Positions 10,801 through 19,104 of a stretch of 64,000 nt of DNA are shown in pieces (positions within the stretch are counted from its first letter, which is position 1; each line of letters begins with the position of its first letter). The position numbers and the translations under genes were made by a program. The stretch is from Nostoc sp. ATCC 53789 (lineage in GTDB: Bacteria; Cyanobacteriota; Cyanobacteriia; Cyanobacteriales; Nostocaceae), in the NCBI RefSeq assembly GCF_009873495.1, contig NZ_CP046703.1, positions 2,728,001-2,792,000 of the forward strand. Reading direction: 5' to 3'. The notes below the pieces were generated by a model. It was not told where the DNA came from and searched no databases. It was given only the letters and a program-made list of their open reading frames with translations.

Positions 10801-12205
10801 TTCGTGTATAGCCGTTCTCGAATCCGAGCCAATCAATTTCTACTCCCTGAAGATATAACTGGCTTAAACTTTCTAAAATTTGTTGCCAATCTTCCTTGCC
10901 TTTGCGTAGCGAAGCTAGCCATAAACCCTCACTTTCCAACTCTTCTGCACAATCCCGGCGTGCCATGCCGATTAAAGTGGGATGGGAACCGACTTCTAAA
11001 AATACTTTGTAGCCTGCGGTATAAAGTGCTGACATCCCTTGAGCAAAATAGACACTGGCTTGGATATGCTCAACCCAATAGCTGGCACTAGACATCTCTG
11101 CATTAGTTATCAACTTTCCACTAACATTAGAAACGATTTCTAGTTTGGGGGAATGATAGGCGATTTGCTGGGCAACTTGCTCAAACTCTGCCAACATCGA
11201 TGCCATTAACGGCGAGTGGAAGGCATGAGATACTTGCAAAGTTCGCGTCTCGATGCCTTGACTTTCTAGTTTTTGCAACACTGCTGTTAATGCCTGTATC
11301 TCGCCTGAAATAACTAAACTCTGCTGTCCGTTATAGGCAGCAATGCTCAGTTGTTGAGGATAGGAGGCAATCAAGGGTTCTACAACTTCTACGCCAGCGA
11401 AAACCGCAGCCATACCTCCTGTTTGCGGTAATGCTTGCATCAGGCGGGCGCGGTGGGTAATTAATTTTAATCCGTCCTCAAGGGAGAAAATACCAGCCAC
11501 ACAAGCAGCCACATATTCCCCGACACTATGACCAAGCACCGCAGACGGACGGATACCCCAAGAAATCCACATTTGCGCCAAGGCGTATTCTAGGACAAAT
11601 AAGGCTGGTTGAGTGTAGGCAGTTTGGTCGAGGAGTGGATTTTCTGTGGTGTCAGCAAAGATAACTGATAGGATGGATTTGTTTAGGAAAGGTTGGAGAA
11701 TGCGATCGCATTCATCCAATATGTGACGAAAACCAGGTTGAGTTTCATACAGTTGTCTTCCCATCCCTACATACTGCGACCCTTGCCCAGTAAATAAAAA
11801 GGCGCATCTAGTGAAATTACCACTATCTACTTGATAGTCATAATCTGCTTCCTTAAGCTTTGCTTGCATCTCGGCATGAGATGAGGCAACAACAGCCAAA
11901 CGATGAGAAAAATGAGAACGTCCAACTTGGGCAGTGTGGGTAATATTAGCCAAAGAAATATCGCCATGCTTACCCAAATACTCGATATATTGTTCAGCTA
12001 ATTGCCGCAAGGAATTGGGATGTTTAGCAGAAAAGCAGAGTAACTGTAAAGGACGCTCAATTGTAATTTCTTCTCCCCTGCTCCCCTGCTCCCCTGCTCC
12101 CCTGCTCCCCTGCCCCCCCCGCTCCCCTGCTCCCCTGCTCCCCCGCTCCTCTGCTCCCCTGCTCCCCTGCTCCCCCTGCTTTCTCCAAAGGTGCTTCTTG
12201 TACAA
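7811..12205 (-). CDS. Type I PKS (PKS-D, second part), AT-DH-KR-ACP
   Basis: Reading frame carrying the rest of the second PKS-D module. The nominal TTG start at 12205 lies inside the KS-AT linker and is probably not real; the protein most likely continues from the 12057-16769 frame. Domains, from the nominal start: AT (FTGQGSQ near 138, GHSVGEY near 227, HAFH: malonyl-type); DH starting near 498 with intact HRIYGSIVAPG and a HPGLID aspartate near 698; KR near 1068 (GGLGGLG; Tyr in NYAAAN near 1215); ACP near 1377 (GLDSL); C-terminal docking tail. Its KS lies in the upstream frame. Residues about 920-964 derive from a 133-bp hairpin element inserted between the conserved NSP and ARLW segments of the KR structural subdomain. 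The KS2-AT-DH-KR-ACP module should give an enoyl intermediate. Confidence 0.9.
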   Translation of the reverse strand: MYKKHLWRKQGEQGSRGAEERGSRGAGERGGQGSRGAGEQGSRGEEITIERPLQLLCFSAKHPNSLRQLAEQYIEYLGKHGDISLANITHTAQVGRSHFSHRLAVVASSHAEMQAKLKEADYDYQVDSGNFTRCAFLFTGQGSQYVGMGRQLYETQPGFRHILDECDRILQPFLNKSILSVIFADTTENPLLDQTAYTQPALFVLEYALAQMWISWGIRPSAVLGHSVGEYVAACVAGIFSLEDGLKLITHRARLMQALPQTGGMAAVFAGVEVVEPLIASYPQQLSIAAYNGQQSLVISGEIQALTAVLQKLESQGIETRTLQVSHAFHSPLMASMLAEFEQVAQQIAYHSPKLEIVSNVSGKLITNAEMSSASYWVEHIQASVYFAQGMSALYTAGYKVFLEVGSHPTLIGMARRDCAEELESEGLWLASLRKGKEDWQQILESLSQLYLQGVEIDWLGFENGYTRNKVILPNYPWQHQRYWFESTTKKLVVHSQLHPLLGQRLYSPLFKSLVFESEFHTDNLPFLADHRIYGSIVAPGASYIAMLTLAGKHIFGTNAVSLQQITFREPLIIPENSNVKVQLILQPTKNQDYTFELFSLESDEQWCLHATGELSTLSATRETCSWGEIQARCPEKSTGSQVFYQDVGDAGLDLGVTFQWIGDFWRRDGEAICQMQLPPGCESETKLYPLHPGLIDSCLRLLGGTLPAEIRDADVYVPISLGGFHLWQNLDLNQPVWCHARLQSKNPEVIVGDVQLLDESGQAIAQFWELCLKRSPQQALLKQPNLQDWLYQITWQLQERTITQSSLVAQQQYWILLIDEDGVGTELVKLLQAQGESCVAVIPDSTYQSLKEGKIYINPAEPQHFDQLLQEVSIKPGIALHIVHLWSLATGDLLDSTQIRVCGSVLHLTQALARINSPLASSSPSELGGVKGKGEGGKVSNPLPLTPSPFPSHHAAFLGWQTARLWLISRGSQSINLQSEIALSQTPLWGLGRVIATEYSEVFAGLIDLDPQSSTVEAATQLWAELSYPELGEQVALRGNQRYVSRLQRVPNTIDFSASFNPSLGTYLITGGLGGLGLTVANWLVERGVQHLVLVGRRSPSDKAKSAIASWENAGVQVTVAQADITQLEQVQKILEGIEPQFPLRGVIHAAGILDDGILLQQTWKRFTRVMAPKVQGAWNLHILTQDKPLELFVLFSSVASVLGTTGQANYAAANAFLDGLADYRRSQGLAGLSINWGAWAEVGMAATSTGSPVGVEKILPQQGLQILAALTHQANSGQVAVLPVRWSKFIPHYYTQKVPPLLSEFVDSRQNQETAQPVLAAKPDILRELQEAHPADIQQILFNYIRDEVAKILRLNSSEELQPRQRLFEVGLDSLMAIELRNRLQSSLESSLPTTLLFDYPTLETLTKYLTNDVLAIQTASPPPKSDRSNTEISDIQQLSQTELERSLAAELASIDELMKKI
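9312..9444. repeat. 133-bp hairpin element, copy 1 (inside PKS-D KR)
   Basis: Runs from CTAG to CTAG. It contains the shared blocks TGCCAACCCAAAAATGCTGC, GTGATGGCTGG, a G-rich arm facing a C-rich arm around GATTTGAAACC, and the hairpin GCCAAGTTCACTTGGC before GAACTACTAG. The same element of exactly 133 bp occurs at 13798-13930 and 47606-47738. It is read through in frame as protein (SSPSELGG...HHAAFLGW). Probably a non-autonomous MITE-like repeat. Confidence 0.85.
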
Positions 12206-15200
12206 TCACATGAGCATTAGTACCACTCATCCCGAAAGAACTCACCCCACCAATCCTCGCCGAGTCCTTAACTACCCAAGATTGCCCAGATGTAGGGATA
12301 CTCAATGGCAATTGCTCCCAAGCAATCATCGGATTAGGTTGTTGCAAGTGCAGGTGTGGCGGAATTTCTTGATGCTGTAGAGCCAAAACAACCTTCATCA
12401 AACCCGCTACCCCAGCCGCCGCTTCCAAATGACCAATGTTAGTTTTCACAGAACTAATTACTAGTGGCTGTTCAAAAGAACGTCCTGCACAGAGTACAGA
12501 TGCTAATGCACTAACCTCAATCGGATCTCCCAAGGATGTGCCAGTCCCATGAGCTTCGATATAACTCACCTGCTGGGCTTCTACATTGGCGTTAGCTAAT
12601 GCTTGATGTAACAATTCTTGTTGCGCTGTTGTACTGGGGACGGTAAAACCACTGCTACGTCCATCATGATTCACTGCCGAACCCCGAATTACTGCCAAAA
12701 TTGGGTCATTATCAGCTAAAGCTTCAGAGAGTCGTTTCAGGACAACTACACCACATCCCTCTCCTCGAACAAAGCCATTAGCTGAAGCATCAAAGGTTTT
12801 ACAGCGTCCATCGGCAGCTACAGCCTTGGATTTTGATAAGAAAATATTCGTCTCCGGTAGAAGTATCAAGTTTACGCCACCCGCCAATGCTAAATTGCAC
12901 TCTCCACCCCGCAGGCTTTGAACTGCTAAATGAATGCTAACCAGCGAGGACGAGCAAGCAGTATCCACAACCAAACTAGGCCCGCGCAGCCCCAAGCTAT
13001 GAGATATCCTTCCCGCCGCCGCACTACCAATACCGCCTGTACCGTAATAAGCATCAATTGTTTCTGGGTCTTTGTGCTGAATTTGCAGTTGCATATACTC
13101 GTTGGAAATCAGACCAATGAACACACCTGTCTGACTTCCGACAAGATTCTGTGGTGCAACAGCCGCATTTTCTAAAGCTTCCCAACTTACTTCTAACAAT
13201 ATGCGTTGTTGTGGGTCGAGGCTGATGGCTTCACGGGGACTGATACCGAAAAACTGCGCGTCAAATTGGTCAATGTCTGCAATAAATCCCCCGTGACGGG
13301 TGTACATTTTACCTGGTGTTTCTGGTTCTGAGTCAAAGTAATTATCTAAGTTCCAGCGTTGCGAGGGAATTTCTGTAATAGCATCGATACCTTTTTGGAG
13401 GATTTGCCAGAACTGTTCGGGATTATTTGCGCCTCCAGGAAAGCGACAACCCATACCAATAATGGCGATATCTTCAGTAGAGACGCGATTAATCGCGTCT
13501 TTACAAGAGTGCGGGAGGTTTTCATGGTTCGTGGAGGGAGAATCTAAACCCAAGACTTCCCTACCCAAATATTCTGTGAGCGTGGCAATTGTGGGATAAT
13601 CAAATGCCAAGGTAGCGGCTAGAGAATAAGAATGTCCTAGTTGCGTTTGAATGCGGTTTTTTAACTCAATTGCCATCAGAGATTTCATCCCCAAGGTAGC
13701 AAATCCCTCGTTTGGGTCGAGTTTCTCTGTTGGTTCCAGTCCCAGAACAGTTGCTACCTCAGTTTGCACGTAGGCTTGCAGTTTTTCCCAACGCTGACTA
13801 GTAGTCTGCCAACCCAAAAATGCTGCGTGATGGCTGGGTAAAGGGTAAGGGTTAAGGGGTAAGGGATTTGAAACCTTTCCCTCTTCCCCTTTACCCTTTA
13901 CCCCGCCAAGTTCACTTGGCGAACTACTAGCTGACATCTCCTCTAAATTCAAGTTTTCCCACAGTGGAGATGCTGAATTTTGCGTCTCTACAAAATTTAT
14001 CTCCGGTCTTTGCGTTCTTGCGTCTATCCAATGGCGCTTTCTTTGGAAAGGGTAAGTTGGTAGTTCTAGGCGTTGGTGTTGGTAATAGCGGTCAAATCCT
14101 GCCCAGTTAACATCTGCTCCCTGTACATACAAGGCACTCAGTGTTGATAATACCTGCTGCCAATCCTCAAATCCTTCTGTCAGGGAAGATAACCAAATCT
14201 CCTCGCTTTGGGGTCGATATCGCTTACCTGCTTCCGTTAAGGTCGAACTCGGCCCTAATTCCAGAAGCAGGTTACAACCTTGAGCAATTAGGGTATCAAC
14301 TGCCGTTGAAAATTGTAATGTATCTCGTAGATGATTGCGCCAATGTTGAGGTGCGATCGCCTCCACTAATTTTCCAGTCACACTAGAAACCCAATTCATC
14401 TGGGGTGGGTTGTAGGTGAATGTGGCGGCCAGTTCCTCCATTGCATCCAATATTGGCTCGACGGCTGGAGAGTGAAAAGCTTGATTTATCTTCAGCTTGA
14501 GAAAAGCTATGCCCTCACTTTTCAACTGTTGGAGAATTCGCTGCACAGCCTGACTTTCACCAGCAATCAAGATTTCTTCTTGGCCGTGGATGGCAGCGAT
14601 ACCAACCTGATGCTGATAGGTTAATAGTACTTCTGTTACCTTATTTATTGAGGTATATACCCAAGCCATAGCCCCATTTTGCGGTAACTGCTGCATCAGT
14701 TGTCCCCGCTTTGCCACTAAAATTAAGGCATCTTCCAAGCTGAGAACACCTGCAACACAAGCAGCGACATATTCACCTAAGCTATAGCCCATAACACAAT
14801 GCGGCTTGATTCCCCAGGAACGCCACATTTCTGCTAAGGCGAACTCTAGGGCAAACAAAGCAGGTTGGGTGTAGACGGTTTCGTGTAGTAATAGTTTGCT
14901 ACCAGATTCAGGATAGAGTATTGATAATAAAGACTTATTTAAATGAGGGGTGAGTAGGCGATCGCAACGTTCTAGCACCTCACGAAATACAGGTTGTGTA
15001 TCGTAGAGTTGACGACCCATATCAATGTATTGCGTTCCCTGTCCTGTAAACAAGAATCCAACTTTAGTAGAGTTCTGTTGACCATAAAACCATTCTCCCG
15101 CCTCTTGTTCACTGGCGAAGGCTGATAATTCTTGTTGCAAGCCCTCCAATGTATCCGCCGGGATAGCCAAGCGGTGTTTCAATGCTGCTCTACCTACATT

Positions 15201-16769
15201 CGCCGAGTAGCAAATATCCGGCAGGGCAATATTGATAGATTTAGCAATATGTGTATTGTAAAGACTAGCTAATTCTCGTAATGCCTTTTCACTGTTAGCT
15301 GATAGCGTCAACAAATGTAACGGACGCTCAATTGTATTTTCTCCTCCTCTGCTCCTCTGCTCCCCTGCTCCTCTGCCCCCCTGCTCCCCTGCTCCCCTGC
15401 CCCCCTGCCCCCCTGCTCCCCTGCTCCCCTGCTCCCCTGCTCTCTCCAATGGTGGTTCTTCTAAAACAAGATGAGCATTAGTTCCCCCCAAACCAAAGGA
15501 ATTGATTCCAGCCAAACGAGGTGTATCGTTCAATTCCCAAGGACTTGCTGTGGTGGGAATAATAAAGGGAAAATCATCCCCAATGTCTGGATTTAGGGTT
15601 TGAAAATGCAGGTGTGGTGGAATTTCTTGATGTTGGAAACACAATAAAACTTTAATTAAAGCAGCAATTCCCGCAGCCGGTTCTAAATGTCCAATGTTGG
15701 TTTTGACGGAACTGAGAAAACACGGTAAACTATCCCCCTCTGGTCGCAAAACTGCCTTGAGGGCGCTGGCTTCTGTGACATCAGCCAAGGGTGTGCCGAC
15801 TCCGTGGGCTTCAATATAGCTAATTTGTTGTGGTTCAACTCCAGCATTTGCCAACGCCTGACTGATAACTGACTGCTGTGCTAGTTGATTGGGTGCGGTC
15901 AAGTTTTTCCCAAAGCCATTTTGATTAACGGCTGAACCCCGGATAATTCCTAAAATCTGGTCTTCGTCCCTAATGGCATCTTCTAGACGCTTGAGCAAAA
16001 CTAAACCGCAACCTTCACCCCGCACGTAACCATCAGCAGCAGCATCAAAACTTTTGCAACAATTATCTGATGTCATCATCCAAGCTTGGGATAATCCGAT
16101 GTTAGCTTTGGGTGACAAAATCAGGTTAACAGCCCCTACCAAAGCTTGGTCAATTTCTCTTGTTTGCAGACTTTGACAGGCAAGATGGATGGCAACCAAG
16201 GATGAAGAACAGCCAGTATCTAATGCTAAACTCGGCCCTTGCCAACCAAAGAAGTAAGACAGGCGATTTACTGTTGTACAGAGGGCATTGCCTGTCACAA
16301 AATAAGCATTTAGTTGAGTCAAATCCTCAAAGCAAACATTGGCATAATCGTTGCTACCAATGCCTATGTATACTCCTGTTTGACTCCCTGAAACTTGTTG
16401 CGGATTTAAACCAGCATTTTCTAAAGTCTCCCAAGCTACCTCTAGCAACAAACGCTGCTGCGGGTCTGTACTTGCGGCTTCACCGGGAGAAATGCCGAAG
16501 AATTTAGCATCAAACTGGTCTACATTTTCCAGAAACCCTCCCCAACGGCTATTCATCGTTCCAGGGGTCGCCAAATCGGGGTCGTAGAGGTCATCCACTG
16601 ACCAACGATTGGCGGGAACTTGTGTAATAGCATTCATCCCATCCCGCAGCATTTGCCAGAAAGCAGCAGGATTTTTCGCCCCAGGAAATCGGCATCCCAT
16701 ACCAATAACAGCGATGCCTACGGCGGGCAAAGCCAACGCTTCCTTTTTTTGTTGTTTAATGTTGTTCAT
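12057..16769 (-). CDS. Type I PKS (PKS-D, first part), KS-AT-ACP-KS, frame broken in linker
   Basis: First 1570 residues of a bimodular PKS. KS1 (about 20-440) has DTGCSSSL near 186 (Gly for the usual Ala) and EAHGVGTPLAD instead of EAHGTGTPLGD. AT1 carries GYSLGEY (Tyr for the His of GHSxG, Ser kept near 660) and QAFH in place of HAFH. No KR or DH follows. ACP1 near 1030 has GMKSL, Lys for the Asp before the phosphopantetheine serine. A 133-bp element fills about residues 947-990 and a palindrome about 1088-1097. KS2 starts near 1100 (DTACSSSL near 1270) and looks normal. The frame ends in ...GEQGRRNYN just past the octamer array. Removing one C from the C8 run at 12113-12120 joins it exactly to the AT-DH-KR-ACP frame, giving one protein of about 2985 residues. 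The KR-less first module leaves a beta-keto group, a candidate site for beta-branching. Confidence 0.92.
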   Translation of the reverse strand: MNNIKQQKKEALALPAVGIAVIGMGCRFPGAKNPAAFWQMLRDGMNAITQVPANRWSVDDLYDPDLATPGTMNSRWGGFLENVDQFDAKFFGISPGEAASTDPQQRLLLEVAWETLENAGLNPQQVSGSQTGVYIGIGSNDYANVCFEDLTQLNAYFVTGNALCTTVNRLSYFFGWQGPSLALDTGCSSSLVAIHLACQSLQTREIDQALVGAVNLILSPKANIGLSQAWMMTSDNCCKSFDAAADGYVRGEGCGLVLLKRLEDAIRDEDQILGIIRGSAVNQNGFGKNLTAPNQLAQQSVISQALANAGVEPQQISYIEAHGVGTPLADVTEASALKAVLRPEGDSLPCFLSSVKTNIGHLEPAAGIAALIKVLLCFQHQEIPPHLHFQTLNPDIGDDFPFIIPTTASPWELNDTPRLAGINSFGLGGTNAHLVLEEPPLERAGEQGSRGAGGQGGRGAGEQGGRGAGEQRSRGGENTIERPLHLLTLSANSEKALRELASLYNTHIAKSINIALPDICYSANVGRAALKHRLAIPADTLEGLQQELSAFASEQEAGEWFYGQQNSTKVGFLFTGQGTQYIDMGRQLYDTQPVFREVLERCDRLLTPHLNKSLLSILYPESGSKLLLHETVYTQPALFALEFALAEMWRSWGIKPHCVMGYSLGEYVAACVAGVLSLEDALILVAKRGQLMQQLPQNGAMAWVYTSINKVTEVLLTYQHQVGIAAIHGQEEILIAGESQAVQRILQQLKSEGIAFLKLKINQAFHSPAVEPILDAMEELAATFTYNPPQMNWVSSVTGKLVEAIAPQHWRNHLRDTLQFSTAVDTLIAQGCNLLLELGPSSTLTEAGKRYRPQSEEIWLSSLTEGFEDWQQVLSTLSALYVQGADVNWAGFDRYYQHQRLELPTYPFQRKRHWIDARTQRPEINFVETQNSASPLWENLNLEEMSASSSPSELGGVKGKGEEGKVSNPLPLNPYPLPSHHAAFLGWQTTSQRWEKLQAYVQTEVATVLGLEPTEKLDPNEGFATLGMKSLMAIELKNRIQTQLGHSYSLAATLAFDYPTIATLTEYLGREVLGLDSPSTNHENLPHSCKDAINRVSTEDIAIIGMGCRFPGGANNPEQFWQILQKGIDAITEIPSQRWNLDNYFDSEPETPGKMYTRHGGFIADIDQFDAQFFGISPREAISLDPQQRILLEVSWEALENAAVAPQNLVGSQTGVFIGLISNEYMQLQIQHKDPETIDAYYGTGGIGSAAAGRISHSLGLRGPSLVVDTACSSSLVSIHLAVQSLRGGECNLALAGGVNLILLPETNIFLSKSKAVAADGRCKTFDASANGFVRGEGCGVVVLKRLSEALADNDPILAVIRGSAVNHDGRSSGFTVPSTTAQQELLHQALANANVEAQQVSYIEAHGTGTSLGDPIEVSALASVLCAGRSFEQPLVISSVKTNIGHLEAAAGVAGLMKVVLALQHQEIPPHLHLQQPNPMIAWEQLPLSIPTSGQSWVVKDSARIGGVSSFGMSGTNAHVIVQEAPLEKAGGAGEQGSRGAGEQGSRGAGGAGEQGSRGAGEQGRRNYN
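12070..12180. repeat. Octanucleotide array with C8 run and frameshift (PKS-D)
   Basis: About thirteen 8-bp units. One unit is 9 bp long because of a run of eight C at 12113-12120 (eight G on the coding strand). That extra base puts KS2 and the following AT in different frames. Confidence 0.9.
13477..13504. repeat. Dispersed palindrome AGACGCGATTAATCGCGTCT in PKS-D
   Basis: A perfect 20-bp palindrome at 13481-13500 extended by GTAG/TTAC. It is read as CKDAINRVSTED just before KS2. The same palindrome recurs at 17004-17023 and, with one mismatch, at 24481-24500. It is a dispersed repeat rather than an operator, since two copies lie inside coding sequence. Confidence 0.85.
13798..13930. repeat. 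133-bp hairpin element, copy 2 (inside PKS-D AT-ACP linker)
   Basis: Same element as at 9312-9444. It is directly flanked by CTGA on both sides, a possible 4-bp target duplication. It is translated in frame between AT1 and ACP1. Confidence 0.85.
15341..15441. repeat. Octanucleotide tandem array in PKS-D KS1-AT1 linker
   Basis: About twelve units of GCTCCCCT with GCTCCTCT and GCCCCCCT variants. The net frame is kept from KS1 into AT1. Confidence 0.9.
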
Positions 16770-16825
16770 AACAGGGGGAACTGGGAATTGGGGACTGGGG
16801 ACTAGTATTTTGACTCAGCACTCTT

Positions 16826-16991
16826 AGGGATTTCCAAGAAATAAATTATCGAACCACAGAGGCACAGAGAACACAGAGAGAGGGGAAATACAGAGGGTTT
16901 TTGCGTCAGTTTTGGCATATTTTTTTATTTGGAAGTCCCTAACCAAAAAATGTACAAATAATTTGGGATAATTTATTTTCTGGAAGTCCCT
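16826..16991. repeat. MITE-like inverted-repeat element between donor ACP and PKS-D
   Basis: The ends are imperfect 25-bp inverted repeats: AGGGATTTCCAAGAAATAAA at 16826 and its complement ending GGAAGTCCCT at 16991. A further GGAAGTCCCT half-copy lies at about 16930-16940. The middle carries the dispersed GAACCACAGAGGCACAGAG repeat also seen near 18190 and, inverted, near 49490. No gene is evident in 16770-17032. Confidence 0.55.
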
Positions 16992-17003
16992 TAACTCTTG
17001 TAC

Positions 17004-17023
17004 AGACGCGATTAATCGCGTCT
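17004..17023. repeat. Dispersed 20-bp palindrome, intergenic copy
   Basis: AGACGCGATTAATCGCGTCT, identical to the core at 13481-13500. It lies 10 bp downstream of the donor ACP stop codon. It could act as a weak transcriptional attenuator there, but it lacks a following T run on the operon strand. Confidence 0.85.
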
Positions 17024-17032
17024 CAACACTTT

Positions 17033-17296
17033 TCACCCTTGCTGTATCTTGATTTCAGCAAGTAAGTCTACAAGTTCTTGAATGTTCTTAACACTGCCGA
17101 GTTTGGTTCTAGGAACTTTCACTTTTAACTCTCTCATCGAAGCTGAGGCAATCTCTACTGCATCTAAACTGGTAGCACCCAAATCGCGCATTGACTTTGT
17201 TGGGTCGATGTTTGCATTTTCCAAACCTTCGATGTTCAAGCGCATGTGTTTGGTAACTACATTCAGGACTTGTTGCTCAACTGTTTGTTGCACCAT
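17033..17296 (-). CDS. Discrete donor ACP of the beta-branching (HMG) cassette
   Basis: 87-residue acyl carrier protein, starting at ATG 17296 because AGGAG lies just upstream; a longer TTG start at 17317 lacks this. The phosphopantetheine site is DLGATSLDAVEI. This resembles the DLGANS(x)D(R) pattern of dedicated donor ACPs such as AcpK and TaB/TaE (family knowledge). These ACPs carry acetyl, made from malonyl, to the HMG-synthase-like enzyme. It lies after ECH2 and before PKS-D, completing an HMGS-ECH1-ECH2-ACP block. Confidence 0.88.
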   Translation of the reverse strand: MVQQTVEQQVLNVVTKHMRLNIEGLENANIDPTKSMRDLGATSLDAVEIASASMRELKVKVPRTKLGSVKNIQELVDLLAEIKIQQG

Positions 17297-17355
17297 GATT
17301 TTTCTCCTAATCTCCAAAAAGAATAATTAAACGCCGATAAAATCTACTGTTATTG

Positions 17356-18102
17356 TTAGGAAATATACATATCTTTGACAATAGATTGGGTATCTGGATG
17401 ATTAAAACATACAGTATGCATTAGATGTTCGCGGGACATAGCCTCTTGTAAAGCACGTTGGCGGGGAAGTGCTAAAGTATCCTTGAGCATTTCTAATACG
17501 TGCTTGGGTTTTTCGGCAATGTTGCGGGCAATATCCATCGCTGCTTCCATTACTCTTTGTTTGGGAACGACATCATTAAATAGTCTCCTTCCGTGTAGTT
17601 CTCTACCTTTGTAAAGTTTGGCAGTGAGGATCATTTCATGGGCAAATAATGGCCCAACTAATAATGAAAGTAAAGATGTTGTTCCCATTCCAGGGGTAAA
17701 TCCTAATCCAGCAAAATTCACGCCATAGCGACTTTCTTCTGCTGCTACAATTACATCGCAACATAAGGCAATTAATAATCCGCCTCCTACCGCGTGTCCT
17801 TCCATTGCTGCAATTATGGGAACGGGAAAGCGTAATAGTTGTGCTGGTAGTAAGAGGTCTTTAACTTCTGTGTCACCACGCAGTAATTTTTGCAGTACAT
17901 CTAAGCTAGCACCACCACAAAAAACATTAGGAAGTCCTGTTAGTAATAGTACCTTTAAATGAGGAGTTTTGGAGCATTCTGCTAATGTTTTTAATAAATT
18001 ATCAACTAACTCATCTGTGAGTCGATTATCGTTTTTTGGGTCGTTTAAGTTGATTTGACAAATTCCATCTTCTAAACATGAAAGAGTTACAATTTCAGAC
18101 AT
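17356..18102 (-). CDS. Enoyl-CoA hydratase-like ECH2, beta-branch decarboxylase
   Basis: 248-residue crotonase-fold protein starting MSEIVTLSCLEDGI. The frame is open 38 codons further upstream, but that stretch is made of the dispersed CACAGAGGCGCAGAG repeat, so the internal ATG is preferred. It has the crotonase oxyanion loops (FCGGASLD and GHAVGGGLLI) and the ECH2-type run NFAGLGFTPGMGTT. In beta-branching cassettes ECH2 (the CurF N-terminal domain or PksI type) decarboxylates the 3-methylglutaconyl-ACP made by ECH1. It is 59 bp upstream of the donor ACP and 192 bp downstream of ECH1, with repeats filling the gap. Confidence 0.88.
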   Translation of the reverse strand: MSEIVTLSCLEDGICQINLNDPKNDNRLTDELVDNLLKTLAECSKTPHLKVLLLTGLPNVFCGGASLDVLQKLLRGDTEVKDLLLPAQLLRFPVPIIAAMEGHAVGGGLLIALCCDVIVAAEESRYGVNFAGLGFTPGMGTTSLLSLLVGPLFAHEMILTAKLYKGRELHGRRLFNDVVPKQRVMEAAMDIARNIAEKPKHVLEMLKDTLALPRQRALQEAMSREHLMHTVCFNHPDTQSIVKDMYIS

Positions 18103-18193
18103 AATACTAATTCGTAGTTCGTAATTAAGAGAGTCAGAATCCAATACGCTTGGGTTAAGGCTAGTACTCTTTGTTGAAGTCATTTTTTTAACG

Positions 18194-18224
<31 letters not shown>

Positions 18225-18294
18225 GAGAGAAAGAGAAGAAAAAAATGCTTAAATGAACTGTATTGAGTCAGAATCTAGCTTTATATTTGTAGGC

Positions 18295-19104
18295 TTATTT
18301 TGGATAATTAGTGCTATTCCTCCTATATTTTTGAAACCAGGGTGGTGAATAGCCTTCACTAAACTGATGGATGGCTGTGGTAATTTTGGGTTGTTCTAAC
18401 CATTTCTGTAGGCGTTGCATGGCGAATTCGGTTTGGTGTCGCAAATCTTGACCGATAAATGTGTCAAAATATTGTTTGCTTTCAGCGATCGCTTCCGGTG
18501 AAGAATAAAATAAACGTTGAATCTGGCGGTTGAGTGTATCGTTCATCCCATCACTAGCGATTTCGTCCACCAGTCCCCAATTTTTGGCTTCGTTTCCATC
18601 AATACCTCTAGAACTAAGGGTGAGATATTTCACCTGGGAGGAGGAAAGACGACACAATAAAAAGGGCGTAATTACAGCAGGAATCATCCCCACTAGCACT
18701 TCTGACAGCATGAATAGGACATTTTCCTCGGCGAGTACGATGTCGGAGGCGGCGACTATACCCACACCACCACCTGTAACATTACCTGTCACACAGGTGA
18801 TGACTGGTTTAGGAGAACTATAAATTAGTAACAGGCAATCACGAAAGGCTTGCAGTGGCCCTAAATTAGGACGGGAACCATTGGCAAAGATGGCGTTAAA
18901 GTCCATCCCTGTACAAAAGTCAGCACCTATACTAGAAATTACAATAACTCGACAAGTTGGGTCAGCGATCGCATTTTGCAAAGCTTGATAAAACTGTGCC
19001 AACATCTCGCCGTTTAAGGCATTACCAGCTTCTGGCGCTGATAATGTGATGTGAGCGACTCCTGAATCTATTTGATACTCAATTGCTTTTAACTTTAGCT
19101 CCAT
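18295..19104 (-). CDS. Enoyl-CoA hydratase-like ECH1, beta-branch dehydratase
   Basis: 269-residue crotonase-family protein of the ECH1 (CurE/PksH) type, which dehydrates HMG-ACP to 3-methylglutaconyl-ACP. Visible features are the FCTGMDF loop near residue 63, the GNVTGGGVGIVAASD oxyanion segment near 106-120, and LSEVLVGMIPAVITPFLLCRL. The start overlaps the last 10 bp of the HMG-synthase-like gene (ATGGAGCTAA is shared), so translation is probably coupled. The function call rests on family resemblance and on the adjacent HMGS and ECH2. Confidence 0.9.
   Translation of the reverse strand: MELKLKAIEYQIDSGVAHITLSAPEAGNALNGEMLAQFYQALQNAIADPTCRVIVISSIGADFCTGMDFNAIFANGSRPNLGPLQAFRDCLLLIYSSPKPVITCVTGNVTGGGVGIVAASDIVLAEENVLFMLSEVLVGMIPAVITPFLLCRLSSSQVKYLTLSSRGIDGNEAKNWGLVDEIASDGMNDTLNRQIQRLFYSSPEAIAESKQYFDTFIGQDLRHQTEFAMQRLQKWLEQPKITTAIHQFSEGYSPPWFQKYRRNSTNYPK

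Noticed and set aside
17004-17023. Operator or transcription factor site
   Set aside because: The same palindrome lies inside coding sequence of two PKS genes, so it is a dispersed repeat rather than a local regulatory site.
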